Assembly: GCA_016841205.1 (NCBI GenBank)
Contig: JAENZP010000002.1
Location: forward strand, 124,001-188,000
Reading direction: 5' to 3'
Length of the DNA: 64,000 nucleotides
Origin: Desulfoscipio geothermicus
Lineage (GTDB): Bacteria; Bacillota; Desulfotomaculia; Desulfotomaculales; Desulfallaceae
The position numbers and the translations under genes were made by a program. Of the stretch, positions 17,201 through 25,858 are shown piece by piece (position 1 is the stretch's first letter; each line of letters starts with the position of its first letter). The notes below the pieces were generated by a model. The model saw only the letters and a program-made list of their open reading frames with translations, was not told where the DNA came from and made no database searches.

Positions 17201-19517
17201 GGAGTTTAAACTGACCCCGTGGTCCAACGATCCTGTGCTTGACCCGCCGGGTGAAGTGTGTTACCTGCGTGACGAAGAAAGTGGTGAACTATGGTCTGCC
17301 ACACCGTCTACCGCACAAATAAACCAGCCTTACACCGTTACCCACAGCCGGGGGTTCACCTGTTTTCGTCATGAGAGACACGGTATCGGGCAGGAGATGA
17401 TTGTTTTTGTGCCACCGGATGATCCGGTCAAGGTGGTTAAATTGCGGCTGCAGAACAGTAGTGGCGTGCGGAGGCGCCTTTCCGTCACCTATTACGCGGA
17501 ATGGGTGCTGGGTGTACATCGCCAGGCGAACGCCTCTTTCATCGTCACGGAGTGGGATGAATCGGCTCGAGTTATGCTGGCCCGTAACACGTATCAGGAT
17601 ATATTCAGCAATGCCACAGCCTTTTTGGGCGTGTATCCGCAACCGCAAGCGCTTGTCGATTCACCAACTGCGTCGGTACGCGAGGCGTGGAAAGCCGCCG
17701 GCGCGGACGAGCTGTCCTGGACGGCTGACCGCAACGAATTTATCGGCCGCAATGGTACACTGGAAAAACCCGCCGCCATGGGCCGGGAGTGTCTGTCAGG
17801 CCAAATAGGAGCTCTTTATAACTCTTGCGGCGCGGTACAGACCAAGCTCACCCTGGAGCCTGGAGCCGAACGGACAGTCTACATTCTACTCGGCTGCGAA
17901 CATTCCAGAAATGCCGCTGTGAGTATTGCGCAACAATACTGCCAAACCAGGGTCTGCGACCAGGCCTTTGAACAGGTGCAAGAATTCTGGGCCGGCGTTT
18001 TAGACCAGATCTCGGTTGCCACGCCCTGCCCGGAAATGGATATCCTGCTGAACGGCTGGTTGGTTTATCAGGCCCTGGGCTGCAGAATGTGGGCGCGCTC
18101 CGCTTTTTACCAGGCGGGAGGCGCTTACGGCTTTCGCGATCAACTACAGGATTCTCTGGCGCTCCTGCACTCCCGTTTTGACCTTACGCGGGCGCAAATT
18201 TTGCTGCACGCCGCGCATCAATATGAGGAGGGCGACGTACAGCACTGGTGGCATGAGGAGACGCAGCGCGGCATCCGCACGCGTTTTTCCGACGATTTGC
18301 TATGGCTGCCCTATGCCGTCGGACGGTATGTCGAGCATACAGGAGATGAAAGTATCCTTGATGAGACGGCGCCGTATCTGCATAGTGAACCTTTGGCGGA
18401 GGGTGAACATGAACGATACGAGCCGACCAAAATCTCTACCCAAAGCAGCACCGTTTTCGAGCACTGCCTGCGCGCCATCGACAGGGCCCTGCAGCGCTTT
18501 GGTGAACACGGGCTACCGCTGATCGGCATTGGCGACTGGAATGACGGCATGAGCCGTGTCGGTGCCCAAGGCCGCGGTGAGAGCGTGTGGCTCGGCTGGT
18601 TCCTCTGTATAGTGCTGGATCGGTTCACGGAACTTTGCCGGCAGCACGGCAATATTAATCGGGCGGAACGCTACCGGGGTGTACACGATAAGCTGGTCTC
18701 CTCCCTTGAAGAGCACGCCTGGGATGGGCAGTGGTATAGGCGAGCTTTCACCGACGCCGGACAATGGCTGGGGTCTATTTACAATGATGAATGCAGGATT
18801 GATGCCATCGCCCAGTCGTGGTCGGTCATCTCCGGAGCGGCGCCGCAAGAGAAGGCGCTGCAGGCTATGCAGTCATTCGACCGCGAACTTGTGGACCGGG
18901 TTCTATCCGTGGCGTGCCTTTTGACGCCACCTTTTGACCGCACGGAACCGAGTCCCGGCTATATTCAGGGATATCCGCCCGGAATTCGGGAGAACGGGGC
19001 CCAGTATACCCATGGTGTTATATGGAGCATTATCGCCTGGTGCCGGCTTGGTAACGGAGATAAGGCTTTGGAATTGTTTCAAATGCTCAATCCTCTGAAC
19101 CACACCCGTACGCCTAATGAAGTGCGGCAATATGCTGGTGAACCCTACGTCATGGCGGCGGACGTTTATACCACGGATCCACACCAGGGACGCGCCGGCT
19201 GGACGTGGTACACCGGCGCTGCGGGATGGATGTATCAGGCCGGAGTTGAGTGGATCCTTGGCCTGCGCCGCCGTGGCCAACGGCTGTACATTCGCCCGTG
19301 CATCCCTTGCGCATGGCCGGAGTTTTCCGTCAGTTACCGTTTTGGCGGCGCACGCTACCTTATTACGGTCAAAAATCCGTCACGCAAGCCCGGTGGAGTA
19401 ACCGCTTTTCAAATTGATGGGCGAGAAATTGCGCTTATGGAGCAAGGTATAAAGGAGAGCCCTTACGTTGAATTGTACGACGACGGGCAGGTCCATCATG
19501 TCGTTCTGATGTTTTAA
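11202..19517 (+). CDS. Cyclic beta-1,2-glucan synthase (NdvB/Cgs type)
   Basis: The 2771-residue protein matches the length and domain order of NdvB/Cgs: helices near 388-446, a GT84 glycosyltransferase core (LDADTRLPLG near residue 609; HRWVRGDWQ near 756), further membrane helices (about 790-960), a glycoamylase-like domain (about 1060-1400; GISESGYYAFDFQMNYQYR), two GH94-type carbohydrate-binding modules (about 1476 and 1963), and a C-terminal GH94 phosphorylase domain (GGAYGFRDQLQDSLALLH near 2303, GIGDWNDGMSRVG near 2444). The family polymerises UDP-glucose into a protein-linked beta-1,2 chain, trims it by phosphorolysis and cyclises it at the inner membrane. The gene is clearly GC-richer than its neighbours, which suggests transfer. 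AGGAGA precedes the ATG. No ndvA-type exporter is next to it. Confidence 0.93.
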   Translation: MILNTEQLRQKAHELSLTHDPYVRRRPSKHLWREFYADVENLRSFIRSLQDVSASCSQPAEEWLLDHAEFIEEQVLVVRHELSKDFSRALPHLRKTGEARVMSICADYLEHVDGNLNEESFVSYINSYQEVSVLTISEAWVIPLILRIALIRRLTEVMELVRERREVCALVERLLARIEPSKLNPDALQAVLEEAGQDMPLSGPLIVHLVRHLREWTDDSTAVRDWLICKLENGPESLDQIVSYEYQLQASYQVTTGNLIGSLRKISRLHWRDSFERICLVEHTLCEESAGVYPKLDFSSRDVLRKRIEQLARRLRVPENLVAQHAVRIAAQEYEQACAERVRADEELPRRAFAAYYLLEPDGIKELHRALKICSTPRYLPETGILRRATGAYFTILTGLFAVSLFGFAIWVAGGASFTTAQWAMIVLALFLPASEWAVTAAHWLIECARRPRLLLRYDFSHGIPPEATTMIVIPAIWSTVKEVQELADRLELHYLANRDTNIHFALLGDLVNANTERLPEDTDILAAARASIEKLNCTYSRPGGSTFHLFQRRRLWNPSEGVWMGWERKRGALVEFVDLLKGRADTTFNCAIGDTSILSRIRYVITLDADTRLPLGSAQRMIGTLHLPYNRPRLNRTQTRVIEGYGILQPRIGISHAAALRSRFTYLWSAEPGIDPYAFAASDPYQDGLGQGIFTGKGIFDVDAFAQVLCERIPENRVLSHDLLEGGFLRAGLLSDIELIDEHPSTFNTYQKRMHRWVRGDWQLLPWLFHRVRDRRGILLPVDLSPLTRWQMIDNLRHSLLPPSLFAVLLLGLTVLPGSPGRWLALVFATVFLPLLRQLVAIRRTVWRPRSLLATAGQVLVTIMTLPFQSVVLLDAIARTLYRLLVSKRHLLEWVSAAEVERRNRGGRYPALLGMYGGYALVFLFAPAAAAGTVAALQWTGLALSAVWAVAPLAVRWLDQPVQRPERPLTAAEEEELRKLSEQIWAFFEDYVTETDHWLPPDNVQIEQPNRIAHRTSPTNIGLYLACTLAARDFGFIDTPGLIKRLEPTISTVERLDKWKGHLYNWYDTITLEPLPPLYVSTVDSGNFVGCLLTVKEGLVEWLKSYSEGDGQPGSERDSGKVTEASHVAFAEELTPALKDGNAGKGRTLHESAREEWPTRGQKLIARLEVLINGTDFRPLYDNKAKLFHLGYQTGLREPDQILYDLLASEARQLSFIAIALGHVPVSHWNTLGRVMTRVGRRVTLLSWSGTMFEYLMPWLFMRTYRNTIWESTYRAVVERQIQYAHQRGVPFGISESGYYAFDFQMNYQYRAFGVPGLGFKRGLEQDLVVAPYATILALPFARRQGLADLGKLEELGARGKYGFYEAIDFTSQRLPKEKTCMVIRSFMAHHQGMSLLTLANLLAPKKIYEHFHSDKRVRAAELLLQERIPARPKIIKHPAMSRVHVPDTRPAVTGALREYLNVDTPAPEVCVLSNGTFMTVVTNSGSGFSRYEGLAVSRWREDPVLDHWGNYMYIRDVTSDAVWSPAFQPCRVPSDEQRVQFSLDRATFMRVDGNVHTSLEICVSPEWNAEVRRLTLTNAGNEARIIEVTTFLELALAPPMADDAHPVFNKLFIKTAYVEDARCLLAQRRPRQKDEPPLWAAHSLMVTGRTLGPVEYETDRAVFIGRGHTLAEPQGIRSRLRGTVGSVADPAFIMRRRLSIEPGEQVQLNAVTTVAGTKEEAMDIVSRFSGDLVVERTFQLAWNRSQIELRHLHLTAAQAMTFQTFTGRVLYTPLLRQERKQSITANTKGQSGLWAYGISGDLPVILVRVENRANLQFVVELLTGYEYLRRLGLYFDLVILNESAGGYQQDLQETLRRAMEQVINRCSTGTGGVFIINASQLPDEDRTLLLAAARVVLRASGPSLKAQIKLPRRDTVFPAPLTPTAPLNRFAAHPPEDPGELMFFNDWGGFSPDGREYRIMLKNGNYLPAPWVNVIANSRFGCLISELGTGYTWWRNSREFKLTPWSNDPVLDPPGEVCYLRDEESGELWSATPSTAQINQPYTVTHSRGFTCFRHERHGIGQEMIVFVPPDDPVKVVKLRLQNSSGVRRRLSVTYYAEWVLGVHRQANASFIVTEWDESARVMLARNTYQDIFSNATAFLGVYPQPQALVDSPTASVREAWKAAGADELSWTADRNEFIGRNGTLEKPAAMGRECLSGQIGALYNSCGAVQTKLTLEPGAERTVYILLGCEHSRNAAVSIAQQYCQTRVCDQAFEQVQEFWAGVLDQISVATPCPEMDILLNGWLVYQALGCRMWARSAFYQAGGAYGFRDQLQDSLALLHSRFDLTRAQILLHAAHQYEEGDVQHWWHEETQRGIRTRFSDDLLWLPYAVGRYVEHTGDESILDETAPYLHSEPLAEGEHERYEPTKISTQSSTVFEHCLRAIDRALQRFGEHGLPLIGIGDWNDGMSRVGAQGRGESVWLGWFLCIVLDRFTELCRQHGNINRAERYRGVHDKLVSSLEEHAWDGQWYRRAFTDAGQWLGSIYNDECRIDAIAQSWSVISGAAPQEKALQAMQSFDRELVDRVLSVACLLTPPFDRTEPSPGYIQGYPPGIRENGAQYTHGVIWSIIAWCRLGNGDKALELFQMLNPLNHTRTPNEVRQYAGEPYVMAADVYTTDPHQGRAGWTWYTGAAGWMYQAGVEWILGLRRRGQRLYIRPCIPCAWPEFSVSYRFGGARYLITVKNPSRKPGGVTAFQIDGREIALMEQGIKESPYVELYDDGQVHHVVLMF

Positions 19518-19558
19518 GCTTAGTTATACTTATCCTTAACGTATCAGGGGATGATTTG

Positions 19559-20644
19559 ATGAAAGTTGCCATAATGGGGGCGGGTTTAGCAGGTCTTTCT
19601 TGTTCTGTACTTTTAGAACAATATGGGGTTTTACCAGATATATACGAAGCTCAATATAAAATCGGTGCCAGATTTACTAATGGCGAAGCCATTATGAACA
19701 TTTTGGATTTTCCGGTTGAAGATTGTTTTAACTACCTGGATCGTAAATATGAGGTAAAACTAAATCCTATAAATACCTTGGAAAGTCTTGTTATTCACGG
19801 CCCTAAAGACTCCGCGCTAATTGAAGGAAACCTGGGATATATTACGGCTAGAGGTAATCATCCCCATGCCCTTGAGGTGCAATTGGGTGATATATCTAAG
19901 GCACCGGTATTTACAAATAACTATTATACAATAGATGATTTAAAAGCAAAATATGATGTCATTGTAGTCGCTACAGGCAATAGCAACGAACCCAAAAGAC
20001 AGCGGATCTGGGAAACCGATATTGTTGCTAATATAATAGGAGCTAGCATTAGGGGTACATTTAATCCACATCAAGCAGAAGTTTGGCTAAACGATTCTTA
20101 TGCTCCACAGGGGTATTGTTTTTTATTACCTTATCATAATAATATAGCCAGCCTATGTATCGCAGTGCCTGGTACTGCGGGAGTTAACCTGGAGCTTTTG
20201 TGGCAGAAATTTTTAGAAAGCCTTCATTTTGAATTTAATGTAAAAGATACATTTACTCTGCATTCATTTGAAATTGGCAGAAACAAAACTTTAGTTACCG
20301 AAAACCTTATGTTCGTTGGTAATGCAGGGGGCTTCGTGATGCCTTTCCTAGGCTTCGGGCAGTTTACATCAATGCTTAGCGGCTTTGAGGCGGCCATAGC
20401 AATTGCTAACGGCAATATGCAAAGTTATATTGATGCTATGCAACCTTTGATAGACAGTTACTATCCTTCTTTAAAGATGAGAAGAGTGTTAGCCGGCATG
20501 AATAATAACAAATATAACCTGCTAATTAAAATTTTACAAAATAAGTATGCTAATACCACTTTCTCTAAATTTCCAATACCAATTTTAAAATTAGTAGCTA
20601 ATGTTATAGACCCTTTTATAGCTAGAAACTCTGAACTAAATTGA
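19559..20644 (+). CDS. FAD-dependent oxidoreductase, geranylgeranyl-reductase-like
   Basis: The N-terminus has a Rossmann dinucleotide motif (MGAGLAGLSCSVLL) followed by an acidic strand end (DIYEAQ), and a second FAD contact is likely at LMFVGNAGGFVMPFLGFG, the arrangement of the geranylgeranyl reductase / FixC-like flavoprotein superfamily. Length 361 aa is normal. The substrate is unknown; quinone or isoprenoid reduction is typical for relatives. ATG 19559 is preceded by CAGGGGATG. It starts 41 nt after the glucan synthase but has much lower GC content, so common ancestry of the pair is unlikely although cotranscription is possible. An intrinsic terminator follows. Confidence 0.78.
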   Translation: MKVAIMGAGLAGLSCSVLLEQYGVLPDIYEAQYKIGARFTNGEAIMNILDFPVEDCFNYLDRKYEVKLNPINTLESLVIHGPKDSALIEGNLGYITARGNHPHALEVQLGDISKAPVFTNNYYTIDDLKAKYDVIVVATGNSNEPKRQRIWETDIVANIIGASIRGTFNPHQAEVWLNDSYAPQGYCFLLPYHNNIASLCIAVPGTAGVNLELLWQKFLESLHFEFNVKDTFTLHSFEIGRNKTLVTENLMFVGNAGGFVMPFLGFGQFTSMLSGFEAAIAIANGNMQSYIDAMQPLIDSYYPSLKMRRVLAGMNNNKYNLLIKILQNKYANTTFSKFPIPILKLVANVIDPFIARNSELN

Positions 20645-20711
20645 CATAAGAAATAGAGAGAACGCGATCTTCCACCATTGGGAGAAACAAAAATAAACCG
20701 GGCAATTATAG

Positions 20712-20760
20712 AAATAGCGTCCCTTAGTCCGCAAGCGCGATCTAGAACGCTATTTTTTCA
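20712..20760. terminator. Bidirectional terminator between convergent genes
   Basis: Arms aaatagcgt / acgctattt enclose a 26-nt loop and are followed by a TTTTTT run on the + strand. It lies between the convergent FAD oxidoreductase and stalk-domain genes. The long loop makes the strength uncertain. Confidence 0.5.
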
Positions 20761-20780
20761 ATTTATTTTAAGGTTCAGGT

Positions 20781-22382
20781 TTATTTGGTATTAATATAGA
20801 CCTTGTTATTTGTGTAGTTTACGTTGCAATTAAGTGCTTCAGCTACGAACCGGACCGGTACGAAAACGCGGCCGTCCTTTAGCACCAGGACTGTATCCAT
20901 CTTTGCTGACCGGCCATCTATAGTATAGCTGGTTTTACCCACAAACATGGAGATCACTTTATCACCCCGAGTGATGTGAATTACGTTGGGTTCGATCCAA
21001 CTTACTTCACCGTTCAATGCCTCGCCCACGAACCGGATGGGAACCATCAGACGGCCATTCTGTATAAATGGTTTCACATCGGTATCCACTGGAGTATTGT
21101 TAACAATAATGGCAGTTTGGCCCTCCGGTACAACCGCTGTTTTATTAGTACCCCCGTTTATTAGAGACATGTCCATGCTGTTTTGAGCTGTTAGAGTTGG
21201 TACGGCAAAGCTCAGAGTGTTATCCGCCTGTGCATTGAAGTTCCCTGTTAGTTCAAAGTCGAAATCGACTGACCCGTCCTTTTCCTTAGCTGCTCCGGAG
21301 ATTATTCGATTACCGCTAATGGTATCATCCTTACTAGTAAAATCATCACTGTACTTTCCATTAAAGCTAATACCATCCGGCACATTGAAATTCAACGCTA
21401 CACTGTCAATGCCGGTACAGTTATCCACCTGACCGGTTGAAACCGATTTAATATCTAATTGACCGGTAAAACCAGTAACCGGTTGCAACCCCAACCCAAG
21501 CGAAACATCGAACTTTCTTTGCCCGCCGGGGATAATGGAATATTGGTACTTAAACTGCTTAACTTGTATAAAAGCGCCCATAGCCCGAATCTGCTCTTTG
21601 GTCGGCCAGGTGCCGTTGTTTACGGCATCGTTTATCCCTTCAATTATCTCAGATTTTATCTGCTGGGGGTTATCATTATAGTTGGCCGCCAAATTTACAA
21701 GAATGTCGGCAAAGCGTACCTTTTCGTTTTTGACTTTCTCAAGTATTAAGTAAATTATCTCCTCAAAGCTTGTTTGATCCAATTCCAATATGACAGTGGC
21801 GCCCTCTAGTTTGAAATAATCCGCGGGTATAGCCTCTACGAAGAACCTAAGCAAAGCCTTGGTTTCCTCAGTTGTATTTTTTTGGGCACTAGAATAATTT
21901 AGTAAGCCCATCCAAAGGTCAGTTATCTCTGCGTCGTTAACGTACAAATACTCGGGATACTGGCTCAGGTCGCCAAGTTCATTGTCGGGAATAAGTTCAT
22001 CTAATGTTTCTAGAAAACTCTTGGTAAGAATGAGCTTATCCTGGGTCAAGTATACTTGTCCTTGGTAAATTTTATTGTTATAACCAAGCTTAACATCAAA
22101 GGCTGATTTTTTACCGGGTATGTCCAGTTGATAAGCGCAATTCAAGGAGGTTCCCGGAAGGATTTTTATTCCATCCAAGCTGGAGCCTTTAAACCGGTCA
22201 ACTTGGAAAGAAACGGTACCGGATGATTTGTTGTAGAAATTCTTGTTATAACCCAGATTCAAGTTATCAATGCTTTTTAATGTTAAATCCTTAGGTGACA
22301 TGGTGGCAGCCAGTGTGATAAAGCTAAAACAAAAACACATCATGATGGCCAAGACAAAAATTACTAATGTTTTTCTTCTCAT
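20781..22382 (-). CDS. Secreted protein with copper-amine-oxidase-type stalk domains
   Basis: The 533-residue product has a signal peptide (MRRKTLVIFVLAIMMCFCFSFITLAA), a long central beta-rich region (about residues 30-410) that I cannot assign, and a C-terminal Cu_amine_oxidN1 domain with the paired motifs LMVPIRFVGEALNGEVSW and VFVPVRFVAEALNCNVNY. That domain occurs as an exported module in many Clostridia and does not imply amine oxidation. AAGGAGGG precedes the ATG. The neighbour divergently transcribed across a 469-nt gap is an SLH protein, so both probably function at the cell surface. Confidence 0.85.
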   Translation of the reverse strand: MRRKTLVIFVLAIMMCFCFSFITLAATMSPKDLTLKSIDNLNLGYNKNFYNKSSGTVSFQVDRFKGSSLDGIKILPGTSLNCAYQLDIPGKKSAFDVKLGYNNKIYQGQVYLTQDKLILTKSFLETLDELIPDNELGDLSQYPEYLYVNDAEITDLWMGLLNYSSAQKNTTEETKALLRFFVEAIPADYFKLEGATVILELDQTSFEEIIYLILEKVKNEKVRFADILVNLAANYNDNPQQIKSEIIEGINDAVNNGTWPTKEQIRAMGAFIQVKQFKYQYSIIPGGQRKFDVSLGLGLQPVTGFTGQLDIKSVSTGQVDNCTGIDSVALNFNVPDGISFNGKYSDDFTSKDDTISGNRIISGAAKEKDGSVDFDFELTGNFNAQADNTLSFAVPTLTAQNSMDMSLINGGTNKTAVVPEGQTAIIVNNTPVDTDVKPFIQNGRLMVPIRFVGEALNGEVSWIEPNVIHITRGDKVISMFVGKTSYTIDGRSAKMDTVLVLKDGRVFVPVRFVAEALNCNVNYTNNKVYINTK

Positions 22383-22851
22383 TTTACCCTCCTTAATTAT
22401 GATTTCTTACCAATTAATTAACAATAACATTTTTTGCTGTGTTATTGCATACAAATTTTCCCTTTAAATCTATTTTTCTTCGTATTATTATGGGATATTT
22501 TTACAATCTCTCTACCTCAATACAGTGGTACGACCCCACTAATTTTTTACCACGGAACATACTCATTCAATTAGCATCAATAATTATGTACAAACGAATC
22601 AGTTACGGAGTAAAACTTAGCTAGACAAAGGAGATGCTTACGAGTAAAAAAGTTATTCTTCTTCTTTATAGTGAAAATTTTTATTTTCATTTCATTCACA
22701 TTGTCCCAGTATAAACCTTACACAGATTATACTATTTAATGCGTTCTAAATTTTAGGACCCTTGGCCGAATAAGTTAGTACCATCGTCCCCCCTTAAAAA
22801 ATATACCTACCCACGAATTAATTAGTAAAAGATAAAAAGGAGGTCAAATGT
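22383..22851. other. AT-rich divergent promoter region, no gene recognised
   Basis: This gap separates the divergent stalk-domain and SLH genes. It is AT-rich, with a 26-codon ORF at 22634 whose AAAGGAG lies too close to the ATG to be convincing. No clear hairpin or repeat was seen beyond a weak ggaccc/gtccc pair around 22757-22790. Confidence 0.4.
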
Positions 22852-24261
22852 TTGAAGAGGATCCTGATTTTAATGATGACCGGGCTGTTGGTAATGGCTC
22901 TGTCGGCTGGTGCAGCTTGGGCTAAGCCAGACAATGCTAAAAAGGTAGAAGCTCAAACCAAAGTAAAAGAAATGCAGATGAACAAGACCCAGCACAAGGC
23001 CTTGGTGAACCAAGAAATTTCGGTTAAGGGCAATCCTTTTAAGGATACTTCAAATCACTGGGGCAACGCTTCAATACAACGGATGGCCAATATGGGGTTG
23101 TTCGCCGGTTATGAGGATGGCACTTTTAGGCCTAATAACAACATGAGCCAGGCGGAAATGATTGTTCTGCTGATGAGATTGGTAGACACCAACAGCAATG
23201 ATGGCGAAGTAGAAAATAGTGTAATCGATGCAACTTATGGTGAAAAACTTAAGAAAGTCCCTAGCTGGGCCAGAGATTCAGTTGAAAAAGCTGAAAGTTT
23301 AAAAATAATGAGCCTAAACCGGTTTCATTCTACACAGCAGGCTTCTCGGGCTCAAACATGTGTGGCGTTTGCGAAAGCGTTGGGTTTAGATTCGATTGAT
23401 AACGTTGAAGTAAATTTTGCTGATGAATTATTGACTGATAAAGAGGATCTTGGTTACATTCTGGCTATGTACCAGGCAGGTTATATCAAAGGTGCACCGG
23501 GTAATTACTTCTTGCCCCAAAATGGCATAACTAGGGCTGAAATGGCTGCCATCATGGAAAGAGTCCTGGCCGACCTTGAAGAAGATAATAACGAGGAAGA
23601 CAATGCTGATCTTACCAACCTGGAAATTGATCTGCTAGACGATTACAACGAAATTGAAGCTGTACCTGTAGATAACATTAATCTGGACGGCGACGAGGAT
23701 GAAGTTAACGTTGAGATAAAAATTAACCTGGCTGACTGCGAGGACGAGTGGACCGATTTAGGTAACAGTGCTATCAAAAACTGGTTGGAAGACCTGGTGG
23801 GAGATATCCAAGGTAAACTCTCCGAGGATACTATAGTTAGTGGCGAAATTATCAACACTGATAACGACGATGTGCTGGTAAGCTTTAGTAAGGACGGGAC
23901 AGATGACCTTTCAGTAAGTTATAGCGACATCGATGTTAACGACATAAACGATGTAGAAGATGATTTAAAAGGCGATGCATTTGATATAGTCGATACCCAA
24001 TTCGAAATTACTTCGGTTAATTACAATGAAGATGATGAGATCGCGGTCGATTTAGAGGCACAGGATAATATTTCCTCTCAATGGGATGACCTGAACAGTA
24101 GCGATGTTGAGGATGACGTGGAAATCATCTGTGAAGAAATTGCAGAGGCATTTCAAAATATTGACGCTGAGCCAGTAATGATTAACATTAATTTGTACGA
24201 TGAAAATTTAAATTTGCTTGATAGCTATGAATACGACGTAGAAAATGAATCACTAAATTAG
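22852..24261 (+). CDS. SLH-domain surface protein with acidic C-terminal region
   Basis: A 469-residue exported protein: signal peptide (residues 1-24, ending GAAWA), then three SLH-type segments (FKDTSNHWGNASIQRMA...GYEDGTFRPNNNMSQAEM; a degenerate middle copy around VPSWARDSVEKAESL; and a third ending NGITRAEMAAIMERVL), then about 225 residues very rich in Asp, Glu and Asn (for example EEDNNEEDNADLTNLEIDL). SLH domains bind pyruvylated secondary cell-wall polymer, so surface anchoring is expected; the acidic part may bind cations. The start is TTG, placed 8 nt after AAGGAGG; an ATG four bases earlier is out of frame and gives a 22-residue peptide. Confidence 0.88.
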   Translation: MKRILILMMTGLLVMALSAGAAWAKPDNAKKVEAQTKVKEMQMNKTQHKALVNQEISVKGNPFKDTSNHWGNASIQRMANMGLFAGYEDGTFRPNNNMSQAEMIVLLMRLVDTNSNDGEVENSVIDATYGEKLKKVPSWARDSVEKAESLKIMSLNRFHSTQQASRAQTCVAFAKALGLDSIDNVEVNFADELLTDKEDLGYILAMYQAGYIKGAPGNYFLPQNGITRAEMAAIMERVLADLEEDNNEEDNADLTNLEIDLLDDYNEIEAVPVDNINLDGDEDEVNVEIKINLADCEDEWTDLGNSAIKNWLEDLVGDIQGKLSEDTIVSGEIINTDNDDVLVSFSKDGTDDLSVSYSDIDVNDINDVEDDLKGDAFDIVDTQFEITSVNYNEDDEIAVDLEAQDNISSQWDDLNSSDVEDDVEIICEEIAEAFQNIDAEPVMININLYDENLNLLDSYEYDVENESLN

Positions 24262-24300
24262 ATTACAAAGAATTGAATTAGCTTTTCACCTAACCATGTA

Positions 24301-24338
24301 AGAAGAGAGTTGGGCGACTAATTGCCTGGCTCTCTTCT
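24301..24338 (+). terminator. Hairpin after the SLH gene
   Basis: agaagagag / ctctcttct arms separated by a 20-nt loop that can pair further through gggc/gcct, 40 nt after the stop codon. No U-run follows, so the call is moderate. Confidence 0.45.
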
Positions 24339-24514
24339 ATAAGGTTGTGAACGTATAATAACTATACGAGTATAATACCATGCCCTGGGTATTTATACCA
24401 TTTACAGGCTAATTAGGGCCTCAATAATTGCAGATTTGTGAATCAATGGTCCACACCTGATTAGGACGATTGAAGGCCAAATTGAGAAAGCAAAGCAGTT
24501 TCAAAAATAAACAA

Positions 24515-25678
24515 TTAACTTTTTATAATAACTTTAGTCCCAATAGGCATCTGCTCATAAAGCCATTGGACATCTTTATTATTCATGCGAATACATCCTA
24601 GAGTTACATGTTTACCAATAGAAGAAGGATCATTAGTTCCATGGATACCATATATAATTCCATTTGTATTTGGAACATCTAGTCCTAACCATCTTGTACC
24701 AAGCGGATTTTGAGGAGTTCCCCCTGGAATACCCTTTGGTGAATACCATGGGTCCTTTACTTTATTAACTATTTTAAAAGTTCCGGCCGGAGTTAAGTTT
24801 ATATCTTTACCAGTTGCTACTTCGAAGGTACGAACTAATTTTTTATCATCGAAAATAGAAAGGATATTTTTAGACTTATTAATTTCAAGATAATAAGAAC
24901 CTTTTTTTTCAATTATATTTTCCTTAATTACATTCTGTTCGGTATAGAAAGGGTTGGGAATTTTAATTTCTATACCTATCCCTAAATTTGTTGGATTATC
25001 TATTTCGTTATATTTAATAATTAAATCTTGAAAGATAGAAGTTTGAAAGTATTTTAAAACTATTCCATATAGCGTTTCCCCATGCTGCACTGTATGCTTG
25101 ACAGTTGACCCGATTAATGGTAATGAGATTATCATCCCGGCTTTAATATCCGTGCTTGGATTATAAATTTCATTAACAGATTTGACGTAGTTAGTATACC
25201 ATTCACGGTTGAAATATTGCTGTGTAATGATGAATATCGTATCTCCTGGTTTGATTTTATAAATATCCAGTACTTTGGGATTTGAAATGATTATTAAACT
25301 CCCAGCTTTTAAGTCTACACTTGGGTTTTTAACGTTATTTTCCAATTGCAATTTTTGAATGAATTCAGTAGATTTATAGTACTTCTTTGCAACGCTAAAT
25401 AACGTATCTCCAGGCATTAACTGATGCATAATCTGTATATCCGGTTTATTTAAATCTTCATTGAAAGAAAAATTGATAAAATCATTATTTTTTAGCTTAT
25501 AACTGATTGGCTCTACTTTTATCGGCGCTGCATAAGCCTCTTGAGTAAATAAAATTAGCAAGCTAGCAATAAATAAAGTAAAAATAAGTATAAAAAAGCT
25601 TATCACTTTTTTATACCTTCGTTTTCTAAATTTTTCATATCGTGTTATATATAGATAATCATCTTGATGAATGTGCAT
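24515..25678 (-). CDS. L,D-transpeptidase (YkuD) with three LysM domains
   Basis: The 387-residue protein has a cytoplasmic N-terminus, one membrane helix (about residues 22-46, FFILIFTLFIASLLILF), three LysM repeats (HQLMPGDTLFSVAKKYY, YKIKPGDTIFIITQQYF, HTVQHGETLYGIVLKYF) and a C-terminal YkuD domain with the catalytic signature GIHGTND...HVTLGCIRM (Cys362). The fold forms 3-3 crosslinks or trims peptidoglycan outside the membrane; LysM modules bind glycan. The usual Ser before the GC pair is replaced by Thr-Leu. Such proteins are frequent in spore-formers. It is apparently monocistronic, with an AT-rich promoter region shared with an IS relic. Confidence 0.92.
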   Translation of the reverse strand: MHIHQDDYLYITRYEKFRKRRYKKVISFFILIFTLFIASLLILFTQEAYAAPIKVEPISYKLKNNDFINFSFNEDLNKPDIQIMHQLMPGDTLFSVAKKYYKSTEFIQKLQLENNVKNPSVDLKAGSLIIISNPKVLDIYKIKPGDTIFIITQQYFNREWYTNYVKSVNEIYNPSTDIKAGMIISLPLIGSTVKHTVQHGETLYGIVLKYFQTSIFQDLIIKYNEIDNPTNLGIGIEIKIPNPFYTEQNVIKENIIEKKGSYYLEINKSKNILSIFDDKKLVRTFEVATGKDINLTPAGTFKIVNKVKDPWYSPKGIPGGTPQNPLGTRWLGLDVPNTNGIIYGIHGTNDPSSIGKHVTLGCIRMNNKDVQWLYEQMPIGTKVIIKS

Positions 25679-25858
25679 TACTACTATCTCCCCGGTCTTA
25701 TAATTTTATTTAGATATAATTCGATAAAATTCCCCCCAAAACTTTTTTATAACAGAACACACCCCAAATTGGCCAAGAATGTTACTTTTTTATTATACGA
25801 ACCAACCTACCAAAATAACGGTATAAGAAAAGTAATAAAGAAGCCAGCAATAATAATA

